A stretch of 64,000 bases of DNA from the NCBI RefSeq assembly GCF_048541585.1, contig NZ_CP183303.1:1612001-1676000 (forward strand), given 5' to 3'. This stretch comes from Legionella_C sp048541585 (lineage in GTDB: Bacteria > Pseudomonadota > Gammaproteobacteria > Legionellales > Legionellaceae). How positions within the stretch are numbered: the first letter of the stretch is position 1; every line of letters begins with the position of its first letter. Positions 35,177-44,249 of the stretch are shown piece after piece. The position numbers were made by a program, and so were the translations under genes. The notes beneath the pieces are model-generated. The model saw only the letters and a program-made list of their open reading frames with translations. It did not search any database and was not told the origin of the DNA.

Positions 35177-37888
35177 ATGAAGCAAGGAAGAGTATTAAGT
35201 GGGTTACTGCATCAGAAAGATAAAGAAAATAATAATAGTATTTTATTAAAAAAATTCTTACTTTGTTCCTATTATGGCTGGTTTAGAGTAAATGGACTTC
35301 CCCCTGATTCCCAATTTTCCCTAAATGAATATGTATTTGATGATGAGCGAATGATCTTTGATTTTACTCATTTAAGTAAGTCTGCGAGAAACGAATTTTT
35401 AAATTGGTTTTTAACACCACATCAGAAAGATGCACATCGCACATTTTTAAGCGGTGCAACCATTAATGATTATCGAGGTTATACCTCAGAGGTAGGCGTT
35501 AATTGGTGGGGCAGAGTGACTAATTTATTATTTCATCATAAAAAAACATATAAATGGCATTTAGCACCTTTAGAATTAACTACAGATTATCAATTAAATA
35601 GCATCGAAATAGCTGAGGGTGAACATGGTTTGCTTATTGGTTTAAATCAACATGCAACAAAACCTACTGCTAATAAATATCATCTCGATAACGATAATCA
35701 AGAAAAGCCTCTACGTAATACCAAGCGAGTATTTTTAAATGACAGTTTAGTTAAACAGCTAATTGCCACTGATTTAAACGCCTGGGATTATAACACTATA
35801 TTATTTGAACCACATCCTTTTGCAGTTCAGGTAAAATCCCTGAGCGAACGTATTGAAGCAATGCATGAATACCGACATGTTCAAGGTCTTATTTTTTCAC
35901 TGAGCTGGTATATACGATTATGGCGATGGATTAAGTCCTTATTTATAACTGCAACCATTGCTGAGGAAGTTAAACCAAAAGAAGTAAAAAAACATAAAGC
36001 ACATGAATTATTAATTAAAAAAGATAAAATTCAAATTTATCAAAGGCCGGACAATGGTGAAATTTTAATTATAGAAAAGCGTCCAGATTTAGATACAAGT
36101 GTATACTGCGGTGGTGGCGTATTATTTTTTGGTCATATAGGTGCTTATAAAGCTTTTGAAGACGCGCAAATTAAATATAAAAAATTTGCTGGAAGTTCTG
36201 CTGGTGCCGTTATGGCAGCACTTTGCTATTTAGGCTTTTCGTCTAAAGAGATTTTCGAGTTTTTTAAAGGTTTTCGCAAAGAACATTTAATTTTTTATGA
36301 TATTGATCGGTATGGCTTATCTGATACGCAAGCTTTAAAAGCAGCGCTTGATTTTATGGTGCTTAAAAAAGTTAATGAAATTATTAAATTATATAACTTA
36401 GATCAAACTATTGAAGGTAAACATTTTCTAGCTACTCAAGTTTTTAAAGAGGGCAAAATCACCTTTCAATCACTTCATAATCTGAAAAAAGCCTATCCTG
36501 ATTGTAGTTTAGGAGAAGATTTAGTCGTTACAGCAACCAATATTAAAAAGCGTGAGACACGATATTTCTCCTATAGCTTAACACCGACTATGGAAATTAG
36601 TGAAGCCTGTGCAATTTCTGCTAGTTTTCCAGTTATTTTTAAGCCAGCTATTTTTGAAGGAGAAAAATATAATGATGGCGGTATTTTGAATAATTTACCA
36701 ACGGAAGTTTTTAATGATGATTACTCTACCTTTTTAGAGTCGCCTTATAATAACAGCTTAACATTAATCGCTTTCCAATTTGATAATGGTCATGAACGGG
36801 GTATTATTGATAACTTCTTTACGCGAGTATACCGAGAAAATTTTTTGCTAAATTTCATTTATGGATTAGTAACAGGTGTTAAAGATCCGGTAAGTGCTTG
36901 GGAGCGTGAGCGTATTAAATTGAGAAATCAGGGTAATCAAGTAGTACTAATTTCATCCGCTGGTATCGGCTCTACCCAATTTAATATTGGTACGCAAGAA
37001 CAAGTTAGTTTATTTGAAAATGGTTATGAGGCTGCTAAAAATTATATCGATGCTCGTTATCGTCAGGATGACTTAAATTCTGCAGCAGTAAATGAAGAAT
37101 ATTTATATTCAACGTTTACTAATATCCAAGAGGCTATGTATTATGCTTGTTATAGAGGTCGAAGAGATTGGTTTGAATATTTTGCTAGTCAAGCTTTATT
37201 AGCAGGCTCTGATGAATATGATATTTATCAACTCAGGAAGCGTTATTTTAAGAAACCTAATATTGATAATACTGATGTAAGTAATGAGACTATTGCTAAA
37301 GAAATTGATTCTGAGGCAGAAATTAAAGACTTAAGTAGTAATATAATTTTATTTACCGCTATCTATCCTATTTTCTTAAAACTTCCTTTTAATTTTCTTA
37401 GTAATGCTTTTGATTTAAAACTTTACAAATGGGCCAGACATTCTTTTTCAAGTAAGGGGCCTTTAGAGTGTCTTACCTATTTACAAAAATTACAAGGAGA
37501 GACTCATCTATTACTTAATATTTTTATTCGCTTATTAACAGATTTTAAAGAAGCATTAATTGATCTTGAAACTTTATGTCGGAAACTAGGCATTTTTGAA
37601 ACCCTTCTTGGGTCTGCAAATACACTTCATGACCCCATTTATTATTCTCTATGGCACGCTATGGATAATCAAGTTAAAAGGATAATAGATGACTTCGAAA
37701 AGATAGAGTGGTCTTCGCTAACTGAGATGTGTAATTCTCTTAAAAAAACTGAAAGTACTAATCCAATATCTGGAAATTTAGCAGCAAATGATCCAATAGT
37801 TGAAGCGATCACCGCTAAGCAACCTAATATTGTAGAGGAGCATAGTTTAGCGGAGCCTGCAGCCATGGTTAGTCAATTATCACTTTAA
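35177..37888 (+). CDS. vpdC: Patatin-like phospholipase, VpdC-type Dot/Icm effector
   Basis: A 903-residue protein with a patatin domain at about residues 308-600. It has the oxyanion glycine loop CGGGVLFFGHIGAYKAF, nucleophile Ser341 in GSSAG, and the dyad aspartate (Asp500) in NDGGILNNLP. About 300 N-terminal and 300 C-terminal residues lie outside it. In L. pneumophila the effector gene vpdC (lpg1426) is, as I recall, next to pyrF, as here; VpdC is described as a ubiquitin-activated phospholipase affecting vacuole size. The C-terminus EEHSLAEPAAMVSQLSL has glutamates at -11, -16 and -17 and a hydrophobic end, as in E-block secretion signals. Orthology is inferred from domain and position. 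Confidence 0.85.
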   Translation: MKQGRVLSGLLHQKDKENNNSILLKKFLLCSYYGWFRVNGLPPDSQFSLNEYVFDDERMIFDFTHLSKSARNEFLNWFLTPHQKDAHRTFLSGATINDYRGYTSEVGVNWWGRVTNLLFHHKKTYKWHLAPLELTTDYQLNSIEIAEGEHGLLIGLNQHATKPTANKYHLDNDNQEKPLRNTKRVFLNDSLVKQLIATDLNAWDYNTILFEPHPFAVQVKSLSERIEAMHEYRHVQGLIFSLSWYIRLWRWIKSLFITATIAEEVKPKEVKKHKAHELLIKKDKIQIYQRPDNGEILIIEKRPDLDTSVYCGGGVLFFGHIGAYKAFEDAQIKYKKFAGSSAGAVMAALCYLGFSSKEIFEFFKGFRKEHLIFYDIDRYGLSDTQALKAALDFMVLKKVNEIIKLYNLDQTIEGKHFLATQVFKEGKITFQSLHNLKKAYPDCSLGEDLVVTATNIKKRETRYFSYSLTPTMEISEACAISASFPVIFKPAIFEGEKYNDGGILNNLPTEVFNDDYSTFLESPYNNSLTLIAFQFDNGHERGIIDNFFTRVYRENFLLNFIYGLVTGVKDPVSAWERERIKLRNQGNQVVLISSAGIGSTQFNIGTQEQVSLFENGYEAAKNYIDARYRQDDLNSAAVNEEYLYSTFTNIQEAMYYACYRGRRDWFEYFASQALLAGSDEYDIYQLRKRYFKKPNIDNTDVSNETIAKEIDSEAEIKDLSSNIILFTAIYPIFLKLPFNFLSNAFDLKLYKWARHSFSSKGPLECLTYLQKLQGETHLLLNIFIRLLTDFKEALIDLETLCRKLGIFETLLGSANTLHDPIYYSLWHAMDNQVKRIIDDFEKIEWSSLTEMCNSLKKTESTNPISGNLAANDPIVEAITAKQPNIVEEHSLAEPAAMVSQLSL

Positions 37889-37926
37889 GATGTATAATTA
37901 AGCTTTTTTGGGCATTGTAATACTTT

Positions 37927-38565
37927 ATGGCAAAAAAGGATCATAATTATTATTTACAGCAATTGGGAGTAGATATTTGGATTCCTCGTCAAGCTAATTT
38001 ATGTACAAAAGAGAAACTAGCTGAGTTAGCTAACGTAGTTGCCACTTGTACTAAATGTCCTTTAGCTCAAAGCCGTACTCATACTGTTTTTGCGCGTGGT
38101 AATCCCCTAGCTAAGTTAATGATTCTTGGTGAGGCGCCAGGCTTTAATGAAGACAAACAGGGATTGCCTTTTGTTGGCAGAGCAGGTGTGTTGTTAAACC
38201 AGATGCTAAATACAATTGGACTTACAGAGGAAGATGTCTATATTGCCAATGTTTTAAAATGTCGACCGCCTGATAACCGGGATCCTAGGCCTGAAGAGAT
38301 TAATCAATGCAGCGCCTATCTTGCTCAGCAAATTGAGCTAGTAACGCCTAAGTTATTATTAGCTTTAGGTCGTTTTGCAGGCCAATATTTGCTTAAAGAA
38401 GCGCAACCACTTAATCGGATGCGTGGACAATTACACCATTATAGAGAAGTTCCTTTTATTGTAAGTTATCATCCTGCTTATTTACTGCGCAAACCAAGTG
38501 ATAAAAAGAAAGCTTATCAAGATTTACTTTATTTGCAAGCGTTATTAACTAAAGATGATATATAA
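37927..38565 (+). CDS. Uracil-DNA glycosylase, family 4 (Fe-S)
   Basis: A 212-residue glycosylase that removes uracil from DNA. It has the family 4 motif A, GEAPGFNEDKQGLPFVG, and the second motif, VSYHPAYLL. The cluster-ligand cysteines are CTKCPL near residue 40, with further cysteines in VLKCRPPDNRDP and NQCSAYL. It overlaps the next pilin-like gene by 11 bases. Confidence 0.9.
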   Translation: MAKKDHNYYLQQLGVDIWIPRQANLCTKEKLAELANVVATCTKCPLAQSRTHTVFARGNPLAKLMILGEAPGFNEDKQGLPFVGRAGVLLNQMLNTIGLTEEDVYIANVLKCRPPDNRDPRPEEINQCSAYLAQQIELVTPKLLLALGRFAGQYLLKEAQPLNRMRGQLHHYREVPFIVSYHPAYLLRKPSDKKKAYQDLLYLQALLTKDDI

Positions 38566-39040
38566 GCAAGGATTTACCTTAATTGAGCTTTTAATTGTAA
38601 TAAGTATTGTTAGCCTGTTATTTTTATTTTCTACTTCTTCTGATTACCAGCTTTATGAAAAAAACCAATTACAAATTATTAGTGATAAATTAAAAAGTGC
38701 TATCAGATATGGTCGTTATAAAGCGCTTGCTCAAGGCACTACTTTAGCACTTGTTCCTTTAGACAACTTTAATTGGTCAGCGGGAATGGTTTTATTTATT
38801 GATAATAAAAAACATAAGCCTGATAAAGAGAATATAATAAGAGTTTGGCAACAATATACGAGAACAATTAAAATAGATTGGCAAGGATTTCAATCAAAGC
38901 ACTATTTAATTTTTACGCCGATACTTAAAAAAGCGGCTTGTAACGGTCATTTTACTCTTTCAATTAATAATAAAATACAAAAAAAGATAATTGTTAATCG
39001 ATTATGTTTTACTCATGAGCCTGTTGTTAAAAACAGTTAA
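38555..39040 (+). CDS. Type IV pilin-like protein (GspH/FimT family)
   Basis: A 161-residue prepilin with the class III signal MIYKQG|FTLIELLIVISIVSLLF, cleaved after Gly and with Glu5 in the mature protein. The rest fits minor pseudopilins of the GspH/FimT type, ending with two cysteines (KKAACNG and NRLCFT) that probably pair. Such proteins initiate type IV pili or a type II secretion pseudopilus. No other pilus genes are adjacent. Confidence 0.85.
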   Translation: MIYKQGFTLIELLIVISIVSLLFLFSTSSDYQLYEKNQLQIISDKLKSAIRYGRYKALAQGTTLALVPLDNFNWSAGMVLFIDNKKHKPDKENIIRVWQQYTRTIKIDWQGFQSKHYLIFTPILKKAACNGHFTLSINNKIQKKIIVNRLCFTHEPVVKNS

Positions 39041-39133
39041 GCAATTCAGAAGAAAATACTTTTTATACTATAAACTAACAATCATGCTTAAAAAAGCTTA
39101 TAATAAGCGCTTTGATAGTTTAATTTTTATTAA

Positions 39134-39685
39134 ATGTCATTTAATTTTCTTAAAAATGAAGCAGTAACGAGTAAACCTTCTGCAGCGCTACTTCCTTGGC
39201 TAACGCATCAGCAATCTTTAACTAGGCGTTTACAAAATACTGTTGGAAAAGTTCCACAGTTAACATTACTGAAACAACAATGGCATAAGGTTGACTGGTG
39301 GGATCAGCATGTTTTAGGCCTTAAAGAGGGTGAAAAAGCTCTACATCGTGAGATTGTCATCTCTATTAATGCTAGAGAGTGTTGGTATGGGCGCACTGTA
39401 ATTCCTATAAATACCTATCAACATTATGAAGATTTTTTTGCTCGTTTAAAACAGGAGAGCTTAGGGGAACTTATTTTTGGTAATAATTTAATAACTCGCA
39501 TGAATCTTAATTATTATTGCATTTCAGCACAATCTATAGAGTATTACTGGTTAAAGCCTTTTTTGCATGTGAATGAAGATTTATGGGCAAGGTTCGCGGT
39601 GTTTGCTATAAATAAGCACTTACCCTTTTATTTAATTGAAATATTATTACCAGATCTTTTAGAGGCAACTAATGAATTGGCATAA
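39134..39685 (+). CDS. ubiC: Chorismate lyase (chorismate-pyruvate lyase)
   Basis: A 183-residue enzyme making 4-hydroxybenzoate from chorismate for ubiquinone. Recognised from RECWYGRTVIP, LGELIFGNN and the position immediately before ubiA (14-base overlap). The conserved arginine in the first motif and a glutamate near the C-terminus (LIEILLPDLL) fit the family. The ribosome-binding site is weak. Confidence 0.9.
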   Translation: MSFNFLKNEAVTSKPSAALLPWLTHQQSLTRRLQNTVGKVPQLTLLKQQWHKVDWWDQHVLGLKEGEKALHREIVISINARECWYGRTVIPINTYQHYEDFFARLKQESLGELIFGNNLITRMNLNYYCISAQSIEYYWLKPFLHVNEDLWARFAVFAINKHLPFYLIEILLPDLLEATNELA

Positions 39686-40523
39686 CTATTATCAATTAGC
39701 CCGTTTTCATAAACCAATTGGTACTCTTTTGCTTTGGTCACCTACCGCTTGGGCATTATGGGTCGCTAATAAAGGTAATCCACCTATAAGTCTAACTATC
39801 TTACTTTTCCTTGGTACTATTTTTATGCGCGCCGCAGGGTGTGTATTAAATGATATTGCTGACCGAAATATTGACTTACATGTTAAACGCACACGAGATA
39901 GGCCTTTAACTGCAGGAACCGTATCGCTTAAAGAGGCAGTAGGCTTATTGCTTTTCTTTCTAATTGCAGCTTTTCTTATTTTAATACAGCTACCGTTTAC
40001 TTGTTTCTATTACGCTTTATTTGCTTTATTCATTACTTTTATATATCCATTTTGTAAACGATTTATTCAAGGTCCCCAGCTTATTTTGGGTATTGCATTT
40101 TCTTTAGGCATACCGATAGCTTATGTTGCTTCTAATGTTTTTTTTGATAAAAGTTTATTTTATTTGTTACTTATTAATTATACTTGGATAGTTGCCTATG
40201 ATACGCAATATGCTATGGTTGACCGTCAAGATGATTTAAAGATTGGCGTAAAATCTACTGCTATTTTATTTGCTAATTCTGATCGCTTAATTATTGGTTT
40301 ATTACAGTTATTTCTACACCTTCTTTGGATTTTATTAGTCAATTACTTAAGTTTATCGCACGTTTTTTACTTTGTTTGGGCTTTAGGCGCCACTATACTT
40401 TTGTATCAACAATGGTTAACTAGTGATCGTAAAGAAGATAACTGTTTACAAGCTTTCTCTTGGAATGGTTGGTATGGCCTGGTCATGTGGGTCGCTATTA
40501 TATTAGGGTTTAATTTTAAATAA
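39672..40523 (+). CDS. ubiA: 4-hydroxybenzoate octaprenyltransferase
   Basis: Integral membrane prenyltransferase of ubiquinone synthesis, 283 residues, eight or more hydrophobic helices. Both aspartate-rich motifs are present: NDIADRNIDLHVKRTRDRPL and YAMVDRQDDLKIGVKST. It overlaps ubiC and is probably cotranscribed with it. A structured repeat follows 60 bases downstream and may end transcription. Confidence 0.95.
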   Translation: MNWHNYYQLARFHKPIGTLLLWSPTAWALWVANKGNPPISLTILLFLGTIFMRAAGCVLNDIADRNIDLHVKRTRDRPLTAGTVSLKEAVGLLLFFLIAAFLILIQLPFTCFYYALFALFITFIYPFCKRFIQGPQLILGIAFSLGIPIAYVASNVFFDKSLFYLLLINYTWIVAYDTQYAMVDRQDDLKIGVKSTAILFANSDRLIIGLLQLFLHLLWILLVNYLSLSHVFYFVWALGATILLYQQWLTSDRKEDNCLQAFSWNGWYGLVMWVAIILGFNFK

Positions 40524-40584
40524 GTGGCTGCACATAGCACATAGTAGCTCGTTCTCACCGAAAGGCTGTTATTTGGTACATTTT

Positions 40585-40670
40585 GGGCGAAAATCACGCT
40601 TCAAAAGGCTCATGTAGAAGACTACACTGCGCTTTTTTAGTATTATATTCGTCCAAACAGCACTTAAATC
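40585..40670. repeat. Structured intergenic repeat, copy A
   Basis: One of three related intergenic elements within 3 kb. The core, CGCTTCAAAAGGCTCATGTAG then aagaCTACACTGCGCTTTTTT (40597-40638), contains the small hairpin TGTAG/CTACA and ends in a T-run. It lies between the converging ubiA and deoC and may act as a terminator. It is the most divergent copy. Confidence 0.65.
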
Positions 40671-40713
40671 CAATCTTCTACTAAGATTAGATATATTCTC
40701 CAAAGGTCTAATA

Positions 40714-41469
40714 TTAAAGCTTACTAAGTAAGCTGCTTGCTCCTATACGAAACCAAGATGGAGTAATTTTTCTTTTGTTAAGAAAGCTAGCTAATGACAT
40801 ATATAAGTAAGCTTGCCTAGGGTCTTTTATACCGCCAGAAACTTTAAGTCCAGCCTGGCGTTTAGTATCAACAATAGCTTTAAGTATACTAAATGCTGCA
40901 AGTGGTGTTGCGCCAATTGCGATTTTACCAGTTGATGTTTTCAAAAAATCACAGCCAATTTCTAATATCTCACTACTAACTTTATAAATTGAGTCTGCGT
41001 TGGGAAACGCACCTGTTTCTATAATAACTTTTATTTTTAAGTCATAAGTTTGGCAACATAAATAAATGTCTTGGTATTGTCGTAATGCAGCTTTATGTTG
41101 GCCATCTAAATAAATTTGATAAGGAAATACATAATCAATTTCCTGAGCTAGATTAGTGCTACTTAGTTCTTGTATTAAAGTTAAATTAGCAGCTTGTGAT
41201 TCTTGGCCAGTAGGAAAGTTAACAACAGTTGCTCGTTTAATATTATTTAAATGATTAAAAATAGTTAAATGGTTAGGTAAAACACAAATAGCTGCTACTT
41301 GATTAATATTAGCCTTTTCTTGCAATAACTTTAATGAATCAATACTTGCTGATTCATCAAGTAAAGTTAAATCGATTACCGATTTGATTAAATCAGATGA
41401 AAACACTGATTCTTCTTTATTAAGAATTTCAAGTGTTGTTAGAAATTCCTTTTCTAAATTAAAATTCAT
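40714..41469 (-). CDS. deoC: Deoxyribose-phosphate aldolase
   Basis: Cleaves 2-deoxyribose 5-phosphate to glyceraldehyde 3-phosphate and acetaldehyde in deoxynucleoside catabolism. The Schiff-base lysine lies in CDFLKTSTGK, the second lysine in GLKVSGGIKDP, and VIIETGAF is conserved. Length (251 residues) is normal for the E. coli type. Its start overlaps the punA stop by 4 bases, giving a nucleoside-salvage pair. Confidence 0.93.
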   Translation of the reverse strand: MNFNLEKEFLTTLEILNKEESVFSSDLIKSVIDLTLLDESASIDSLKLLQEKANINQVAAICVLPNHLTIFNHLNNIKRATVVNFPTGQESQAANLTLIQELSSTNLAQEIDYVFPYQIYLDGQHKAALRQYQDIYLCCQTYDLKIKVIIETGAFPNADSIYKVSSEILEIGCDFLKTSTGKIAIGATPLAAFSILKAIVDTKRQAGLKVSGGIKDPRQAYLYMSLASFLNKRKITPSWFRIGASSLLSKL

Positions 41470-42296
41470 GCAAGGCTTAATATAAATTGTTTAACTAAAT
41501 GATTTAATTTTTCAGCAGCTTTAGAGGCCATTAAAACCACCGCTTCATGACTATGACTACAAAACGTCAAGCCAGTAGCATAATTGGTAATAGTAGCAAT
41601 TACAGCAACTTTCATTCCGCAATGATTAGCAACTAAAACTTCTGGTACTGTCGACATACCTACTGCGTCTGCCCCCATAATTCTAAAGGCTCTTATTTCA
41701 GCAGCCGTTTCATAATTAGGTCCTAAAACAGAAAGGTAAACACCTTGATGTAAATTAATATCTTCTTGATGAGCTATATGCAGTAAACGCTCGCGCATAC
41801 TTAAATCATAGGCATTATCTAACGGAAAGAAGCGCGGTCCAAATTCATCATCATTAGGACCAACTAGTGGGTTGCCAGGTTGCATATTAATATGATCCGT
41901 TATTAACATTAATTCGCCAGGTCCTACATCTTCACGTAAAGAGCCTGAAGCATTGGTAGCTAGGAAATAATCGCAGCCTAATAAGCGTAAAGTACGCACA
42001 TAAGTTCTCACAATTTCATAATCAAACCCTTCATAACTATGGGCTCTACCTTGTAAGCATACAACCCCAATTCCTCCTAAGTAGCCTAATACTAAGTTAC
42101 TTTTGTGCCCATAAACAGTTAATCTAGGAAAGCCTGGCAAATCATCATAGCTAATTGTTACTGCATCTTCTAATTGCTCAGCAAAGCTACCTAATCCTGA
42201 TCCTAAAACTATACCAATAGTTGGTTTAAAATTTGGTAAACGATTCATAATAGTTTCAGCAGCTCTATGGGCAGCAGTCTTTTTTACAGTATTCAT
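41466..42296 (-). CDS. punA: Purine nucleoside phosphorylase
   Basis: Splits inosine and guanosine with phosphate. It shows the trimeric (PNP/MTAP) family motifs GIVLGSGLGSFAE, LQGRAHSYEGF, TNASGSL and GADAVGMSTVPEV. The frame extends to 42389, but those 31 extra residues are translated from an intergenic repeat and have no ribosome-binding site. The ATG used here follows GGAAA and gives a normal 276 residues. It is coupled to deoC. Confidence 0.92.
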   Translation of the reverse strand: MNTVKKTAAHRAAETIMNRLPNFKPTIGIVLGSGLGSFAEQLEDAVTISYDDLPGFPRLTVYGHKSNLVLGYLGGIGVVCLQGRAHSYEGFDYEIVRTYVRTLRLLGCDYFLATNASGSLREDVGPGELMLITDHINMQPGNPLVGPNDDEFGPRFFPLDNAYDLSMRERLLHIAHQEDINLHQGVYLSVLGPNYETAAEIRAFRIMGADAVGMSTVPEVLVANHCGMKVAVIATITNYATGLTFCSHSHEAVVLMASKAAEKLNHLVKQFILSLA

Positions 42297-42365
42297 AATA
42301 TTTCCAAAATTAGGTTTAGCTATTAGACGTCTTCTGAAACTGCTATTGCTGGCCAATCTCAAATA

Positions 42366-42470
42366 AAAAAAGCGCTTCAAGATGCTCATTTACTTTAGGT
42401 AAACTGCGCTTTTGCAGCGCCATTTTTGTTTGACCTTGTCTTAGCACTAACAGTTTCTAAAGAAGTCTAC
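42366..42470. repeat. Structured intergenic repeat, copy B
   Basis: The core has a perfect outer stem AAAAGCGC/GCGCTTTT enclosing the inner hairpin TTTACtttagGTAAA. It is followed by GCAGCGCCATTTTTG and then TTAGCACTAACAGTTT. It lies between zapD and punA, both on the minus strand. Translation through it produces the false N-terminal extension of punA. The last third matches copy C. Confidence 0.75.
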
Positions 42471-42698
42471 TAGAACTTTTGTGTAATATTTGCACTAATT
42501 ATCTTCTGTATAATAACGCTAGTATGTTAACAGTAAAAATAAAATTTATAGTTCATGCAAAAGCTTTTCATGTTTAGCTAAAAATTAGATTTCAGTTAGA
42601 GGCTAATTTTATCTGAAAGTATGATTTGTACCAACTATAGATAAAATAAAGTTATAATTTATTTTAAATATGTAAGAGAACTACTTAATTAGATAGTA

Positions 42699-43439
42699 TT
42701 AAAGTTGGCAAATTGCTAAATCTAATTGAGCATTCAATTCCTTAACTTCGCGCATAGTCGCTGCCTCACATAGTCTTACACTTAATCCATAATGCCCAAG
42801 CTGCATTCGTGGGACTATACCAAATGATTTATCCATACGTAAAAGAATTAAATGACAAGAAGGTTTAGGGGGTAGGGGGCATTGATAAAAGCCATTGCTA
42901 GTTTGAACCTCTTGAAATTGAGCTGTATCACGTAATAATTGTAAATACAAATTAACCACTGAGTAGAGTGTATATAAACATGATTGCCATAAAGTTAAAT
43001 CACGTTGACGTAAGGTAGAACTAGATTCTAGCCATAATAATAATTGTGGCGAGAGCATCTCTGCATCAATATTAGGCTGAGCTATTCGGATTGAATGCAG
43101 AAATGGATCGGAATGAATTTTCTCGCCAAAGCGTCCAGCAACGTGAGTTAACGTATAAATTTGTGCATGTAACTTTTGATTTAAATCATTAGAGTCAGCA
43201 GAATTCGTCTTATTTAAATGATGTTCTATCCGCATCAATTCTTTTAGAAAACGGCTTTTTAACTCTGGTTTCTCTATAAGTTGTATAATTTCAATAATGT
43301 TCTTTAAAGCATAATGATGAATCACAGGATGAGTCTCTTCACAAGCTTGAATAATTGTTTGATAAAGTGATTCTAACCGTAGGGCAATTTTAGGCAAATA
43401 TCCTGTTGCTAATTGAAAAATAATAGTATTAGAAGCCAT
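42699..43439 (-). CDS. zapD: Cell division protein ZapD
   Basis: ZapD (YacF, DUF1342) cross-links FtsZ protofilaments. At 246 residues it has the family length and recognisable segments: an N-terminal helical half (LRLESLYQTI, RFLKELMRIEHHL) and a C-terminal beta part with TSNGFYQCPLP and a closing LDLAICQL. It lies near coaE as in many gammaproteobacteria but is separated from it by a repeat. yacG, often the next gene, is not visible. Confidence 0.88.
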   Translation of the reverse strand: MASNTIIFQLATGYLPKIALRLESLYQTIIQACEETHPVIHHYALKNIIEIIQLIEKPELKSRFLKELMRIEHHLNKTNSADSNDLNQKLHAQIYTLTHVAGRFGEKIHSDPFLHSIRIAQPNIDAEMLSPQLLLWLESSSTLRQRDLTLWQSCLYTLYSVVNLYLQLLRDTAQFQEVQTSNGFYQCPLPPKPSCHLILLRMDKSFGIVPRMQLGHYGLSVRLCEAATMREVKELNAQLDLAICQL

Positions 43440-43507
43440 AAAACTTTATTCTTTAAGAGCAATTATTAAACACTAGAGTTCCTTAAAACTGCTATTTTAG
43501 AATAATT

Positions 43508-43610
43508 TTAAGCGAAAAAATTCAAACTGCTTATTTACTTCATGTAAACTGCGCTTTTTTATTCCTTTCTCGCCTGATTTTTATTTCAGTACTAACAGTT
43601 TGGTAAGAAC
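43508..43610. repeat. Structured intergenic repeat, copy C
   Basis: Third copy, with AAGCG/CGCTT outer pairing, inner hairpin TTTACttcatGTAAA, and the T-run of CTGCGCTTTTTT. It continues with CGCCTGATTTTTATTTCAGTACTAACAGTTT, which matches the tail of copy B. It lies between coaE and zapD (both minus strand). Confidence 0.75.
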
Positions 43611-43639
43611 TTTAATTATTAAAGTTACTGTGAAAAGAT

Positions 43640-44245
43640 TTATGATGACTTTTCAAGGGATAATTGTAAATACTTTCTATGTAATTTTCTTATTTTAGTT
43701 TCTAATTGCTCTAAGTTGCCATCATTATAAATGATATCATCGGCAAGCTCACGACGTAGTGTTTCACTGGGTTGAGTTGCAAGTATTGCCAAAGCTTGTT
43801 CTGCTGAACATAAATCACGCTTGCTAATACGATTGATTTGTACGGTAGATGAAGCAAGGATAGTTAAAATTCGATTTAAGTAAGGATAATCAATTCGATT
43901 TGTTAATAGAGGGATTTCAATAATGCAATAAGGGCCTTGACTGCTTTTGGCTTTAACTTCAATTGTTTGGCGAATTAAGGGATGTAATAAATTTTCTAAC
44001 CAGATTCTTTCTTGTGGATGATTAAAAACAATCGTTCTTAATTGAATTCTATCAAGCTGCCCTGATTGAGTAATTACTTTGTCACCAAAATGCTCTTGAA
44101 TTTTTATAAACGCAGGTTGACCAGCTGCTGTAATATCGCGTGCAATTTCATCCGCAATGATTATTCCTGCCCCTAACGATTTAAAAAAAGTAATTGCTGT
44201 GGTTTTGCCACTGCCAATGTTGCCTGTTAAGCCTACACAATACAT
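43640..44245 (-). CDS. coaE: Dephospho-CoA kinase
   Basis: Final step of coenzyme A synthesis. The P-loop is GLTGNIGSGKTT, followed by GAGIIIADEIARD and the lid region around SKRDLCSAEQAL. Length (201 residues) is normal. It begins 4 bases after the preceding gene's stop, so it is probably the last gene of a transcript from bioA through the EAL gene. Confidence 0.94.
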   Translation of the reverse strand: MYCVGLTGNIGSGKTTAITFFKSLGAGIIIADEIARDITAAGQPAFIKIQEHFGDKVITQSGQLDRIQLRTIVFNHPQERIWLENLLHPLIRQTIEVKAKSSQGPYCIIEIPLLTNRIDYPYLNRILTILASSTVQINRISKRDLCSAEQALAILATQPSETLRRELADDIIYNDGNLEQLETKIRKLHRKYLQLSLEKSS

Positions 44246-44249
44246 TATT

